DNA from: Dyadobacter jiangsuensis
Lineage (GTDB): Bacteria; Bacteroidota; Bacteroidia; Cytophagales; Spirosomataceae
Reading direction: 5' to 3'
DNA length: 64,000 nucleotides
Assembly: GCF_003014695.1 (NCBI RefSeq)
Contig: NZ_PYAS01000002.1
Location: 124,001-188,000 of the forward strand
The notes under the pieces were generated by a model that was given only the letters and a program-made list of their open reading frames with translations, was not told the origin of the DNA and made no database searches. Shown here in pieces: positions 44,416 through 53,263 of this stretch. A program made the position numbers and the translations under genes. The stretch's first letter is position 1. Each line of letters opens with the position of its first letter.

Positions 44416-45135
44416 ATGCTTACCGTTGCCATCATCATTTCGCTGGTCCTGTTTTCGCTCGGGTTTATCGTGACGCCCGGTAATGCGAAGTACCTGTTAT
44501 CGGGGTACAATACGATGTCCGAGGCCGATCGCGCGAAGATGGACATCGTTTCCTACGTCAAGTTTTTCAATCGGTTCCATATATTTCTGGGTATTAGCGA
44601 GTTGGCTGGAGTGCTGATTCTGAACGCTTTTAATCCCAACTGGGCTACGGTGTTCATGGTGATGTACCCGCTGCTGGCGTATGTGTACATGATCGCCGTG
44701 GGCAACCGCTATTACACGGGAACGAGCGGTCAGCGTGTGGGAACCTACATCGTTATGGCCATTATCCTTGTGGTGGTGGTAGGCGTAGGTTATCTGATGT
44801 TTACAGGAATGAAGAACAGCGAGATATCTATGACTGCCGACGCTTTGGAGATCAAAGGGCTTTCGGGGATCAAAGTAGCACGTGATGAAGTGACGGGTTT
44901 CGATGTGACGGACAGTCTGCCCGATATTACGAGTAAAGCAAACGGCTTCGCAGGCGGAGAATTTGCCAAAGGTGCATTCAAGACAGGCGATGGACGCATT
45001 GTCAGATTGTATATCAATAAAAAATCCCATCCCTACCTGCTGATCAAGACAGTTGGGGATGAGATCTATTTCAGTTCTGATGAAATCTCGGCTACCGAGC
45101 TATACAATCACCTTAAAGCGTGGAAGTCCCGGTAA
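44416..45135 (+). CDS. DUF3784-like membrane protein with a C-terminal PH-like domain
   Basis: Membrane protein of 239 residues with an unknown role. The N-terminal half has three to four helices in DUF3784 style (MLTVAIIISLVLFSLGFIVTPGNAKYLLSGYNTMSEADRAKMDIVSYVKFF; LLAYVYMIAVGNRYYTG; IVMAIILVVVVGVGYLMF). The C-terminal half is a beta-rich bacterial-PH-like domain (SMTADALEIKGLSGIKVARDEVTGFDV...GRIVRLYINKKSHPYLLIKT). Its end overlaps the uxaB end by 23 bases on the other strand. Confidence 0.82.
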   Translation: MLTVAIIISLVLFSLGFIVTPGNAKYLLSGYNTMSEADRAKMDIVSYVKFFNRFHIFLGISELAGVLILNAFNPNWATVFMVMYPLLAYVYMIAVGNRYYTGTSGQRVGTYIVMAIILVVVVGVGYLMFTGMKNSEISMTADALEIKGLSGIKVARDEVTGFDVTDSLPDITSKANGFAGGEFAKGAFKTGDGRIVRLYINKKSHPYLLIKTVGDEIYFSSDEISATELYNHLKAWKSR

Positions 45136-46603
45136 AGACCGGCTCGGTTATATAACCTTTCACGGCGTCGGCAAAGCCCGGCAGGAGCGTGAGGTCGGTA
45201 TCCCAAAGTGATGCGTCGCTCAACACCTGTTGCGCCAGATCTACCGGTGATGCGGCATTCTTCCATTTTTCATCGAAATAAGCCGCAGCATCGCAGCGGA
45301 TCGGGTACGACTGACCGTCGCGTTCGCCGAAATAGGCATTGTCCTTATGCACGACAGGCTTCATAAACCGCAGAAATGCCGCAAATCCTTTGGCAAACAG
45401 TGCAGGCACTTCGTCGGACTTCTGGTAATGGCTCAGAAGCGTCGGAATGTTGCGCATTTTCATCTTGGCAGTGTATTGCACGGTAATGTCGATCAGCTGG
45501 TGGCGGATGAACGGGTTCCGGAAGCGATCGAGTACCTGGTTGCCGAATTCCTGCGCCTTCGCAGGGTCGACAGCGTACGGGATCGCGGGTGCAAGTTCTT
45601 TCAGCATCACATCCGCGATAAATTGTGCAGTTTCGGCATTTTCCATTGCCTCGCGAACTGTGTCCAGGCCGTGCAGGTAAGCAAGCCCAGATGCCAGCGT
45701 ATGAGTGCCATTCAGTAATCTCAATTTGAGCTCCCGGAACAGGTCTATATCCGGCTCGATGACCACGCCTTTGTCGGCCTTGGCAAAGCTCAGTACGTCG
45801 CGCACGTGCTGGTCACCTTCGATGGCCCAGAGGCGGTAAACCTCGGAAACGATCAGCAAATCATCTCGGAAACCATGTTTTTCGGAAAGTGCTGCCACTG
45901 TTTCCGCATCGGGCTTGCCGGGAACAATGCGGTCGACCAGCGAGCTGCAAAAGTGGTTATGGTTTTCAAGCCAATAAATAAACGCCCTGTCTAGGTCATG
46001 CCGCTGAGCCTGTTCGAGAACGATGGCTTTCAGTTTAGGGCCATTGCCGACGATCAGCTCCGTAGGAACGATTACCATACCCGACTCTGGCGCACCGTTG
46101 AATGCTTTGTAGCGTTCCAGCAAATAGGCTGTCAGCTTGCCCGGAAAGGACACCGGCGGATTGGCGAAAATATCGTCGTCGGCCAGTTGAATACCGACTT
46201 CAGTTGTATTTGAAATAACAATATTAAGCTCTGAGCTGTGCGCACATTCGAGAATATCGGCCCAGTCACTGGCGGCCGCTAGCGTGCGGCTAATGCTGGT
46301 GTTGATGAGGGATTCATCGACTTGGCTGCCGTTTTCAATTCCGCGGATGCTGTGGGAGAAAACATTCTGCTGTTCCGCAAATGCGTCGGTTCCCCCGGTG
46401 CTGGTCGATTTCACGACGACGATCCGGCCGTTGAATATGCCCTGGGCATTGGCCTTGTTTACAAAATAGTCGGGCAGGCCGCGCAATAGCACACCCGTAC
46501 CGAACTGGATGATTTTTTCAGGCAATGCAAGAAGTTTCCGGTGATCGGGAAGAAGTTCCGGCTGCTGGTCGAGCAGTTGGGGAGATAGCTGCGGTAACGA
46601 CAT
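45113..46603 (-). CDS. uxaB: tagaturonate/fructuronate reductase (UxaB-type)
   Basis: Long-chain mannitol-dehydrogenase family oxidoreductase, 496 residues. Best match by sequence character is tagaturonate reductase (D-tagaturonate to D-altronate, NADH): KIIQFGTGVLLRGLPDYFVNKAN at the nucleotide-binding start, NIVISNTTEVGIQL, PTELIVGNGPKLKAIVLEQA, CSSLVDRIVPG and the catalytic-Lys region RELKLRLLNGTHTLASGLAYLHG. In this cluster the dehydratase is UxuA, which needs mannonate from fructuronate, so the enzyme may in fact act on fructuronate or on both. It is transcribed against uxuA-eda and ends before the lon terminator. Confidence 0.88.
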   Translation of the reverse strand: MSLPQLSPQLLDQQPELLPDHRKLLALPEKIIQFGTGVLLRGLPDYFVNKANAQGIFNGRIVVVKSTSTGGTDAFAEQQNVFSHSIRGIENGSQVDESLINTSISRTLAAASDWADILECAHSSELNIVISNTTEVGIQLADDDIFANPPVSFPGKLTAYLLERYKAFNGAPESGMVIVPTELIVGNGPKLKAIVLEQAQRHDLDRAFIYWLENHNHFCSSLVDRIVPGKPDAETVAALSEKHGFRDDLLIVSEVYRLWAIEGDQHVRDVLSFAKADKGVVIEPDIDLFRELKLRLLNGTHTLASGLAYLHGLDTVREAMENAETAQFIADVMLKELAPAIPYAVDPAKAQEFGNQVLDRFRNPFIRHQLIDITVQYTAKMKMRNIPTLLSHYQKSDEVPALFAKGFAAFLRFMKPVVHKDNAYFGERDGQSYPIRCDAAAYFDEKWKNAASPVDLAQQVLSDASLWDTDLTLLPGFADAVKGYITEPVFTGTSTL

Positions 46604-46661
46604 TTTTTAGTAGATAAAAGGTTTGACAATATGACGCCGTTTGGAAAGCATAACCCCTAAA

Positions 46662-46694
46662 CAAAAAGAGGCACCTTTTCGGTACCTCTTTCGC
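46662..46694 (-). terminator. Rho-independent terminator of lon
   Basis: On the minus strand AAAGAGGTACC and GGTGCCTCTTT pair (one G-T or mismatch) around a GAAAA loop, followed by TTGTT. It lies 18 bases after the lon stop. Confidence 0.82.
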
Positions 46695-46711
46695 ATATTC
46701 TTAAGTCTGGC

Positions 46712-49234
46712 CTAAACCGTCATGGTAGCAAATCCGCTTTCTTCTTTTTCTTTCTTTTCATCGGGAAAAACGAAGTTCATCGGGTTATTCACTTTTTCGG
46801 GAAGCAGCGCGATACCAAGTACCTCATCGACCTGATCCACATAATGGAAGGTCAGGTCCTTGATGTAATTCGCCGGTACTTCCTCCACGTCCTTGCGGTT
46901 CTTCACGCAAAGAATGATTTCCCGTACACCCGCGCGACGGGCTGCCAGGATTTTCTCTTTCACGCCACCCACGGGAAGTACTTTTCCGCGCAATGTGATC
47001 TCGCCGGTCATCGCGATATATGGTTTCACGCGACGCTGTGTAAATATCGATGCCATCGAAGTGGCCATCGTCACACCCGCGCTAGGGCCGTCCTTGGGCA
47101 CTGCGCCCGCTGGCACGTGTACGTGGAGATCGTAATGGTTGAAAATGCGGTAATCGATGCCCAGCCTTTCTGCATTGGCTTTGAGATACGATAATGCGGC
47201 AACAGCCGATTCTTTCATCACATCGCCCAACTGGCCGGATAGTGTCAGCCCGCCTTTTCCGCGGCTCAGGCTCGTTTCGATGAACAGGATTTCTCCGCCT
47301 ACCGAGGTCCATGCAAGGCCGGTCACGACACCTGCAAAGTCATTGTCCTGATACAGGTCTTTATCAAAAATTTCTGCACCGAGGTATTTCTCTATTTGGT
47401 CGGCTTTAACGGTCTTGGGATAATCCTGCTCCATCGCCACCGATTTTGCAATCTTGCGGACAACTGTGCCTACCTTTTGTTCGAGGTTGCGCACACCCGA
47501 CTCACGGGTATAGCCTTCGATCACTTTCAGCAATGCCGCGTCGTCCACTTTCACATCCGTCGATTTCAAACCGTGATCCTTACGCTGCTTTGGAACGAGG
47601 TAGCGTTTCGCGATCTGCAATTTCTCTTCGATGGTGTAGCCGGTCATTTCGATGATCTCCATCCGATCGCGCAATGCGGGATGAATGGTGTCCAGCGAGT
47701 TGGCAGTGGCTACAAAAAGGACTTTCGAAAGGTCGTACTCTACTTCGAGATAGTTGTCGGTAAATGACGAGTTCTGCTCTGGGTCGAGTACTTCCAGCAA
47801 TGCGGAGGAAGGGTCGCCGCGGTAATCGGAGCTCACCTTATCGATTTCATCGAGGATGAACACCGGATTGGCAGAGCCTGCCTTTTTAATATTCTGAATG
47901 ATCTTACCCGGCATCGCACCGATGTAAGTTTTGCGGTGGCCGCGGATTTCGGCTTCATCGTGTACGCCGCCGAGCGCCATACGGATATACTCCCGGTTCA
48001 ATGCCTTTGCAATAGACTTGCCGAGCGAGGTTTTACCCACACCCGGAGGGCCATAAAGGCAAAGAATCGGCGCTTTCAGATTACCTTTTAGCTTCAACAC
48101 TGCCAGGTATTCAATAATGCGCTCTTTCACCTTTTCGAGTCCGAAATGATCGGCGTCGAGGATTTTTTGCGCCCTTACCAGGTCAAAATTGTCCTTGGTA
48201 TATTGTCCCCATGGCAAATCCACCAGTGTTTCCAGGTAATTCATCGTTACCGGGTATTCCGGGGCCATCGGATTAACGCGCTGCAACTTGCTGAGCTCTT
48301 TTTCGAAATGTGCCTTCACGGGCTCCGACCATTTTTTCTGGCTGGCTTTCAGGCGGATCTCGTCGAGATCGCGCTCCGGGCTGTCCATTCCGAGTTCGTC
48401 ATGCAAAACTTTGATCTGCTGGCGAAGGAAGTAGTCGCGCTGCTGCTGGTCGATATCCGAGCTCGCTTTGGTCTGGATCTCCCGTTTCAATTCCAGCATT
48501 TCGATTTCGCGCATCATGTATTGCAGCAAAAGCGTAGCCTGCTTGTGGCCATTGCGTTCTTCGAGCAATTTCTGCTTATCGGCGATTTCGACATTGATAT
48601 TCGACGACAGGAAATGGATCAGGAAGATCGGGCTTTCGATGTTGTCCAATGCAATGCGTGCTTCCTGCGGGATTTCCGGGTTCAGGCGCATGATCTTGTG
48701 CGCACCATCACGCAGCGATTGCAGTAATGCTTTCGCTTCTTTTTTGGTGGGCCCTACGAATGAATCCTCGATCGGACGCACTTCGGCGGTCAGGTAAGGT
48801 TCTTCGTTTACAATGGCTTTGATTTCGAAGCGCTGGCGACCCTGCACGATGATCGTTACGTTGCCATCCGGCAGGGTAATCATTTTCAGGATCTGCGCGA
48901 CGGTACCAATGTTGTAAAGGTCCTCAGCCGTAGGGTCTTCCTTGTTGGGAATGGCCTGAGTGACGGCACCGAGAATACGCTGATTGATATCGGAGTTGCG
49001 GTATATCTTTTTTACAAGCCTGATGGCTTTCTGGCGCACCACTGTCACGGGAATGACCATCCCCGGGAAGAGCACCGTTTGCCTGATCGGAAGTATCGCT
49101 AATTCATTGGGAAGTTCAAAGGGCTCGTCAGAGCCGTCGGGGCCACCAAGAGGAACGATTTCAAGGCTATCCATGTCCGAGTCAGACATCAGCAGCCGGC
49201 TATATAGATCAGAAGGTTCAAATTTCATAGGCAT
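46712..49234 (-). CDS. lon: ATP-dependent protease La (LonA)
   Basis: Cytosolic AAA+ serine protease of 840 residues degrading misfolded and regulatory proteins. The LON substrate-binding domain occupies about residues 40-240 (LAILPIRQTVLFPGMVIPVTV). Walker A GPPGVGKTSLGKS and Walker B VFILDEIDKV follow. The protease domain has the Ser-Lys dyad at S718 (PKDGPSAG) and K759 (GGVKEKI), as usual. ATG at 49234 or 49228 is possible. A perfect CTGTCAA-A-TTGACAG palindrome sits one base upstream of the first start codon. Bacteroidota Lon is usually of this length. Confidence 0.97.
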   Translation of the reverse strand: MPMKFEPSDLYSRLLMSDSDMDSLEIVPLGGPDGSDEPFELPNELAILPIRQTVLFPGMVIPVTVVRQKAIRLVKKIYRNSDINQRILGAVTQAIPNKEDPTAEDLYNIGTVAQILKMITLPDGNVTIIVQGRQRFEIKAIVNEEPYLTAEVRPIEDSFVGPTKKEAKALLQSLRDGAHKIMRLNPEIPQEARIALDNIESPIFLIHFLSSNINVEIADKQKLLEERNGHKQATLLLQYMMREIEMLELKREIQTKASSDIDQQQRDYFLRQQIKVLHDELGMDSPERDLDEIRLKASQKKWSEPVKAHFEKELSKLQRVNPMAPEYPVTMNYLETLVDLPWGQYTKDNFDLVRAQKILDADHFGLEKVKERIIEYLAVLKLKGNLKAPILCLYGPPGVGKTSLGKSIAKALNREYIRMALGGVHDEAEIRGHRKTYIGAMPGKIIQNIKKAGSANPVFILDEIDKVSSDYRGDPSSALLEVLDPEQNSSFTDNYLEVEYDLSKVLFVATANSLDTIHPALRDRMEIIEMTGYTIEEKLQIAKRYLVPKQRKDHGLKSTDVKVDDAALLKVIEGYTRESGVRNLEQKVGTVVRKIAKSVAMEQDYPKTVKADQIEKYLGAEIFDKDLYQDNDFAGVVTGLAWTSVGGEILFIETSLSRGKGGLTLSGQLGDVMKESAVAALSYLKANAERLGIDYRIFNHYDLHVHVPAGAVPKDGPSAGVTMATSMASIFTQRRVKPYIAMTGEITLRGKVLPVGGVKEKILAARRAGVREIILCVKNRKDVEEVPANYIKDLTFHYVDQVDEVLGIALLPEKVNNPMNFVFPDEKKEKEESGFATMTV

Positions 49235-49235
49235 T

Positions 49236-49250
49236 CTGTCAAATTGACAG
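49236..49250. promoter_or_regulatory. CTGTCAA-A-TTGACAG palindrome at the lon start
   Basis: Perfect 7-1-7 inverted repeat ending one base before the lon ATG (minus strand). It could be an operator for a heat-shock or stress repressor that blocks initiation, or a structure at the ribosome-binding site. No other copy was seen in the window. Confidence 0.45.
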
Positions 49251-49363
49251 ATATTCTTTTCCCAATATATAAATAATGACTTTCAAAAGAAAGGCATTAT
49301 AAAACAAAATAGCCGTGCCACTACACATTATGTCATGCATTTTTATGAGCGGTCACAAACCTA

Positions 49364-49945
49364 TTACAGCAGGTGAGAAGTCTGTCCTTTCTTAAATAAA
49401 AGTGTCTTTTTTTCGGACTGGAACTTAACGTTGGTCATATTGACCTGATCGTCAAAAACTTCCATGAGCGTAACGTTCAAAAGTTTGCAGCCGTTCAAAG
49501 CGCCCTGGAAAGGGATTTCGAGATACACCCACGTTGCATCAGCTTCCTGTTCTTTCCCGACATATTTGATAGGGGTATTTTTTTTCTGACTATCTGTCAA
49601 AACAAATGATTTGCGAATGTATTCTTCAACGAAACGATCATTTTGATCATTGTCTTTGATCACAAAACGTTGTTTGGAGTGGCTTTGCGACAATGCTTTT
49701 TCAAGATCGTCAGTGAATATCCGGATACTTACTTCGAACGATTTGGACGAAGCATTGTATTGCATTTGCGTCACCGAAACGTGGTAGTCGTGTTTCGGGT
49801 TGAAGGACGTCAGGAGGAGGAGGAGGGAGGAAAGGAGGAAGGGGAGGAAGGGGAGGAAGGAGGAAGGGGAAAAAGTCAGAAAGTCAGGAAAGTGAAATGA
49901 CCCTCCTGACCCCCTGACTACTTTCCTTTCTTCCCTTTCCTCCAT
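49364..49945 (-). CDS. DUF6702-like secreted protein; signal peptide encoded by a purine/pyrimidine repeat
   Basis: Envelope protein of about 193 residues. The mature part (HDYHVSVTQMQYNASSKSFEVSIRIFTDDLEKALSQ...GAWV-type strands, KLLNVTLMEVFDDQVNMTNVKFQSEKKTLLFKKG) resembles the DUF6702 family of unknown function. The start is uncertain: an ATG at 49984 overlaps rseP, and one at 49945 lies inside the repeat. The hydrophobic core of the signal peptide (FLPFLPFLLSSLLLLLTS) is translated from a CTTCCTCCC-type low-complexity tract, so it may vary between strains. It follows rseP, overlapping or abutting it. Confidence 0.7.
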   Translation of the reverse strand: MEEREERKVVRGSGGSFHFPDFLTFSPSSFLPFLPFLLSSLLLLLTSFNPKHDYHVSVTQMQYNASSKSFEVSIRIFTDDLEKALSQSHSKQRFVIKDNDQNDRFVEEYIRKSFVLTDSQKKNTPIKYVGKEQEADATWVYLEIPFQGALNGCKLLNVTLMEVFDDQVNMTNVKFQSEKKTLLFKKGQTSHLL

Positions 49946-49972
49946 CCTCCCTTTCCTCCCTTTTCTTAAAAT
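49812..49972 (-). repeat. purine-rich composite repeat forming a large imperfect inverted repeat
   Basis: On the plus strand 49812-49899 is almost all G and A (GGAGGAAGGGGAGGAAGG units, then GTCAG...GTCAGG) and 49900-49967 is almost all C and T, mirroring it (CCTGAC...CCTGAC, then CTTTCCTCCATCCTCCC). The two arms form an imperfect inverted repeat of about 75 bases each, covering the rseP end and the DUF6702 start. The minus strand contains AGGATGGAGGAAAGGGAA. Confidence 0.75.
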
Positions 49973-51300
49973 ACCGCTTTCCATACGTCGTTGAAAATGG
50001 CGAATGCCATCAGGCCTAAAAGCAGTACCATACCAACTTTCTGAGCGTTTTCAAGGAATTTGTCGGAAGGCTTGCGGCCTGAGATAATTTCATAGGAAAG
50101 GATCACCGCGTGGCCGCCGTCCAATGCAGGGATAGGCAGTGCATTCATGAATGCGAGCACCATCGATAGCAGGCCGGTGAGTTGCCAGAAACGGCCCCAA
50201 TCCCAAACGCCACCAAACATACGTGCGATGCCGATTGGACCACTCAGCGCCTTGGAAGCGGATACTTCACCGCGGAATATTTTGCCGAAACCTTTGATAT
50301 TGTTATACACTACGCCGAAGGCATTCTCTGTGCCAATCGCTACCGCTTCGCCGAAAGTATACTGAACGACCGTCGAATGGAGAAGACTTTCAGGGTAGAA
50401 CCCGAGCGTTCCGTCTTCGGTTATGGCCGCTTTCAATGATTTTTGTGCGCCACCGCGCTGCACCACCAGGACAGCTTCTTTTCCTTTCAGTTTTTCCAGT
50501 TCCGCCTGCAATTCGTGGAAGAAACGGATAGGCGTGCCGTTGATGGAGGTAATCTGGTCGCCCACTTCTACGCCCGCTTTTTCGGCTGGCATTCCCGGGA
50601 TCAGTTCGGCGATCTTGAAAGGCTCCATCGCACGGATGAAATTCCGTTTCTCGTCGGGGTCAGATAGTTTCTCAATGAAATTGTTGGGAATCTCGATCTG
50701 TACATCCTGTCCGTTGCGGTCAACGGTGTAGGAGCTGTTGCTTCCCAGGAAAACCTCTGAGCTGATCACATCACTGAAATCCGTGAAAGGCTTGCCATTC
50801 ACTCGGACTATTTTGTCGCCTGTTTTCAGGCCGATCTCTTGTGCAAGCTCACCTGCCACGATACCATATTTATTGACTTCGTCGATCGACAGGAATTGTC
50901 TGCCGTCGTGATAAGCGATAGCGATGAAAATGATGATACCGACGACCACGTTCACGATAATCCCGCCTAGCATCACGATCAGCCGTTGCCAGGCTGGTTT
51001 CGAACGGAATTCCCACGGTTGCGGCTCCTGGTTCATCGCCTCGGTGTCCATCGACTCGTCGATCATCCCGGAAATCTTTACAAACCCGCCCAGCGGGATA
51101 GCACCTATTCCATATTCTGTTTCGCCTTTCTGAAAACTGAAAATTTTAGGAGGAAAGCCTATAAAGTATTTTTCAACCCTCATTCCGAACAATTTTGCGG
51201 CGGCCATGTGCCCCCACTCATGCAACCCCACCAGGATCGACAGGCCGAGGATAAGCTGCCCTGCCATGATCAATATTTCCAATGCTTTCTGTAATTCCAT
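49966..51300 (-). CDS. rseP: RIP zinc metalloprotease RseP
   Basis: Inner-membrane site-2 protease of 444 residues that cleaves transmembrane segments, such as those of anti-sigma factors or leftover signal peptides. The zinc site HEWGH (H27, E28, H31) is in the first helix, followed by the cytoplasmic/periplasmic loops with two PDZ-like segments (residues 125-210 and 215-290: GLKTGDKIVRVNG; EKAGVEVGDQITSING). The second zinc-binding motif NALPIPALDGGH is near residue 390. It lies downstream of the mutS-like gene (133 bases) and may be its own transcript. Confidence 0.96.
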   Translation of the reverse strand: MELQKALEILIMAGQLILGLSILVGLHEWGHMAAAKLFGMRVEKYFIGFPPKIFSFQKGETEYGIGAIPLGGFVKISGMIDESMDTEAMNQEPQPWEFRSKPAWQRLIVMLGGIIVNVVVGIIIFIAIAYHDGRQFLSIDEVNKYGIVAGELAQEIGLKTGDKIVRVNGKPFTDFSDVISSEVFLGSNSSYTVDRNGQDVQIEIPNNFIEKLSDPDEKRNFIRAMEPFKIAELIPGMPAEKAGVEVGDQITSINGTPIRFFHELQAELEKLKGKEAVLVVQRGGAQKSLKAAITEDGTLGFYPESLLHSTVVQYTFGEAVAIGTENAFGVVYNNIKGFGKIFRGEVSASKALSGPIGIARMFGGVWDWGRFWQLTGLLSMVLAFMNALPIPALDGGHAVILSYEIISGRKPSDKFLENAQKVGMVLLLGLMAFAIFNDVWKAVF

Positions 51301-51433
51301 TCAGGTTTTGTAATCGTTACGGGTTAATTGTTAATCAAAAAAGTTCGATCTCCGCTACCGGATCAGTGTTTTAAACGTAAATGTAAACAGTAAAGTTACG
51401 CAAATCCGCAAACAACCGTACAAATGCCCGGTA

Positions 51434-53263
51434 TCAGTGTGCAAGCGGGGTTTTGTCGGGGCCGATAGCAATGCCCATCATCCGCATCAGCTCCGACGCG
51501 TTGAAACTTCGGCAAATGCCTTCGTGCAAACGATAATCGAAATGCAGCTGGCCATTCTCCACATCCGACCGGAAATGGAAGTTATGGATGTAGGTTTCGG
51601 TCGCGCCCCATTCGCCGAGTTCGAGATCGTGGGTGGATACCATACCGGACGCTTTTTTGGAATGCAGCTGGCGGATCAGCGCCTCCGCGCCCCGGTGGCG
51701 GTCGGCGGAGTTAGTGCCTTTCAATATCTCGTCGAGCAGATAGAAAACCGGCGCTTCGGCATTTCCATCCGACAATTCGAGCAGTTTCCGCAGGCGTTTA
51801 AGCTCTGCATAAAATGACGACGTGCTTTCTTCCAGCGAGTCTTGCGTACGCATGCTGCTGAACACCCGCACAGGCGAGCAAACGAATGCGCCCGCGCTCA
51901 CGACCGCGCCCATTTGCGCAAGGACGAGGTTAAGGCCAATCGTTCTCAAAAAGGTACTTTTTCCCGACATATTTGAGCCGGTTACGAGTATCGTCTTTCC
52001 TGTTCCCTGCATTGAGAAGTCATTACTGATCCGTTTTGCGGTGGGAATCAGCGGGTGGCCGAGCGAAGTAGCGGCGATTGTAACCTCGGCAGTGTCGTTG
52101 ACAGCGGGCACAATATATTCCGGGTTAGCAAATGCGTGACCTGCCAGGCTGTTCATTGCCTCGGTATCGGCCAGTACGTCGAGCCAATCGGTGAGATGCT
52201 GGTGATGCACGGCTTTCCAGTCTTCGAGGCTGGCGAGGCAATGCATGTCCCAGAGTGTGGGAATGCCGATGAAAATGGCGAAGTAGGGATTGTTGCGGTA
52301 GTCCAGCTTTTCGAAGAGGTTACCGACCTTCGCCAATGCTGCCGAAGAGCCGGTGATCTGCGCCTTTCTCACCTGCCACCACGCCGATTGATACGGTGCG
52401 TGCTCCGCTTTTTTCAACAAATCGGAATAAGCGGTGAGCGTTTGGCCCATCGAGGTCGTGCGGTTGGCGAGCAATTTCACAAAGTCGGCATAGCGGCCTG
52501 ATATGAAAAGATGAATCCCAAGGCTGATCAACACAGCAATGCCTGGCACGATACCTGCGAAATACAATACCGCGATCACCAGAGTAAGCAGCGGGTACCA
52601 GCGCAGCGGTAACGCGTTTTTCAATGGCATGGGAAATGGCTCCACTACCCATGCCTGGAACTCGCCCACGTGTTTGGCCGCGTGCTCGTGAAGCAATGCG
52701 GTCGCTTCCCATTGCTGGATGAGCTCGGGATGTTGGCTGAAATCGGTGGCGGCTGCTTGCCGAAGGCCTACCTCGGTTGCATTAGCCGGGTTTTTGAGCC
52801 AGTTCGCCAGTCGGCGGCTTCCTTCTGAGGTGCGGCTGCGGTTGAGAAGTTTGAAAAGAGAAAAGTCGCCGAAAATGTCCAGATCGTCCGAGTAATTATG
52901 GTCTTTTTCACGGAATTCGGAACCCGTTTCGGGCCTTTTAAAGCGCAGATCTAGCCGGGCCAGTTCGTCGTCGTTAATGGCTACCAGGTTTCGCTGAAAG
53001 TTCCGGTTGGTTCGGGCTTCCTGCTGTTTCCGCATCAGGATAAGGAACACCACAAGGAACACCAATATCCCTATTCCCCAGTAGGCAATGCCGGTTTTGT
53101 TCCAGACCACCGCCAGTATCACCATGCCCGCGAATGCAGCCAGGCGCAGCAGAGCTATATTTTTAAACCTTTCATGTTCCCTTTGTTCCGATATGGCCGC
53201 TTTGTCTTTTTGTGCCTGAAAAAATGTGCGTGATTCGGACCGGGTTGTTTCAGTATTTTTCAT
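51434..53263 (-). CDS. membrane-anchored MutS-like ATPase
   Basis: MutS-family protein of 609 residues. The N-terminus has two hydrophobic helices (residues about 35-78: LLRLAAFAGMVILAVVWN and WGIGILVFLVVFLILMR) followed by a further hydrophobic pair (YPLLTLVIAVLYFAGIVPGIAVLISLGIHLF) in the middle. The C-terminal ATPase is MutS-like: Walker A TGSNMSGKSTFLRTIG, AQMGAVVSAGAFVCSPV, SSFYAELKRLRKLL, Walker B YLLDEILKGTNSADR and STHDLELG. It lacks the mismatch-recognition domain I (no FxE motif), so it is not the classic repair MutS. The ATG overlaps the ABC exporter stop by four bases. Confidence 0.88.
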   Translation of the reverse strand: MKNTETTRSESRTFFQAQKDKAAISEQREHERFKNIALLRLAAFAGMVILAVVWNKTGIAYWGIGILVFLVVFLILMRKQQEARTNRNFQRNLVAINDDELARLDLRFKRPETGSEFREKDHNYSDDLDIFGDFSLFKLLNRSRTSEGSRRLANWLKNPANATEVGLRQAAATDFSQHPELIQQWEATALLHEHAAKHVGEFQAWVVEPFPMPLKNALPLRWYPLLTLVIAVLYFAGIVPGIAVLISLGIHLFISGRYADFVKLLANRTTSMGQTLTAYSDLLKKAEHAPYQSAWWQVRKAQITGSSAALAKVGNLFEKLDYRNNPYFAIFIGIPTLWDMHCLASLEDWKAVHHQHLTDWLDVLADTEAMNSLAGHAFANPEYIVPAVNDTAEVTIAATSLGHPLIPTAKRISNDFSMQGTGKTILVTGSNMSGKSTFLRTIGLNLVLAQMGAVVSAGAFVCSPVRVFSSMRTQDSLEESTSSFYAELKRLRKLLELSDGNAEAPVFYLLDEILKGTNSADRHRGAEALIRQLHSKKASGMVSTHDLELGEWGATETYIHNFHFRSDVENGQLHFDYRLHEGICRSFNASELMRMMGIAIGPDKTPLAH

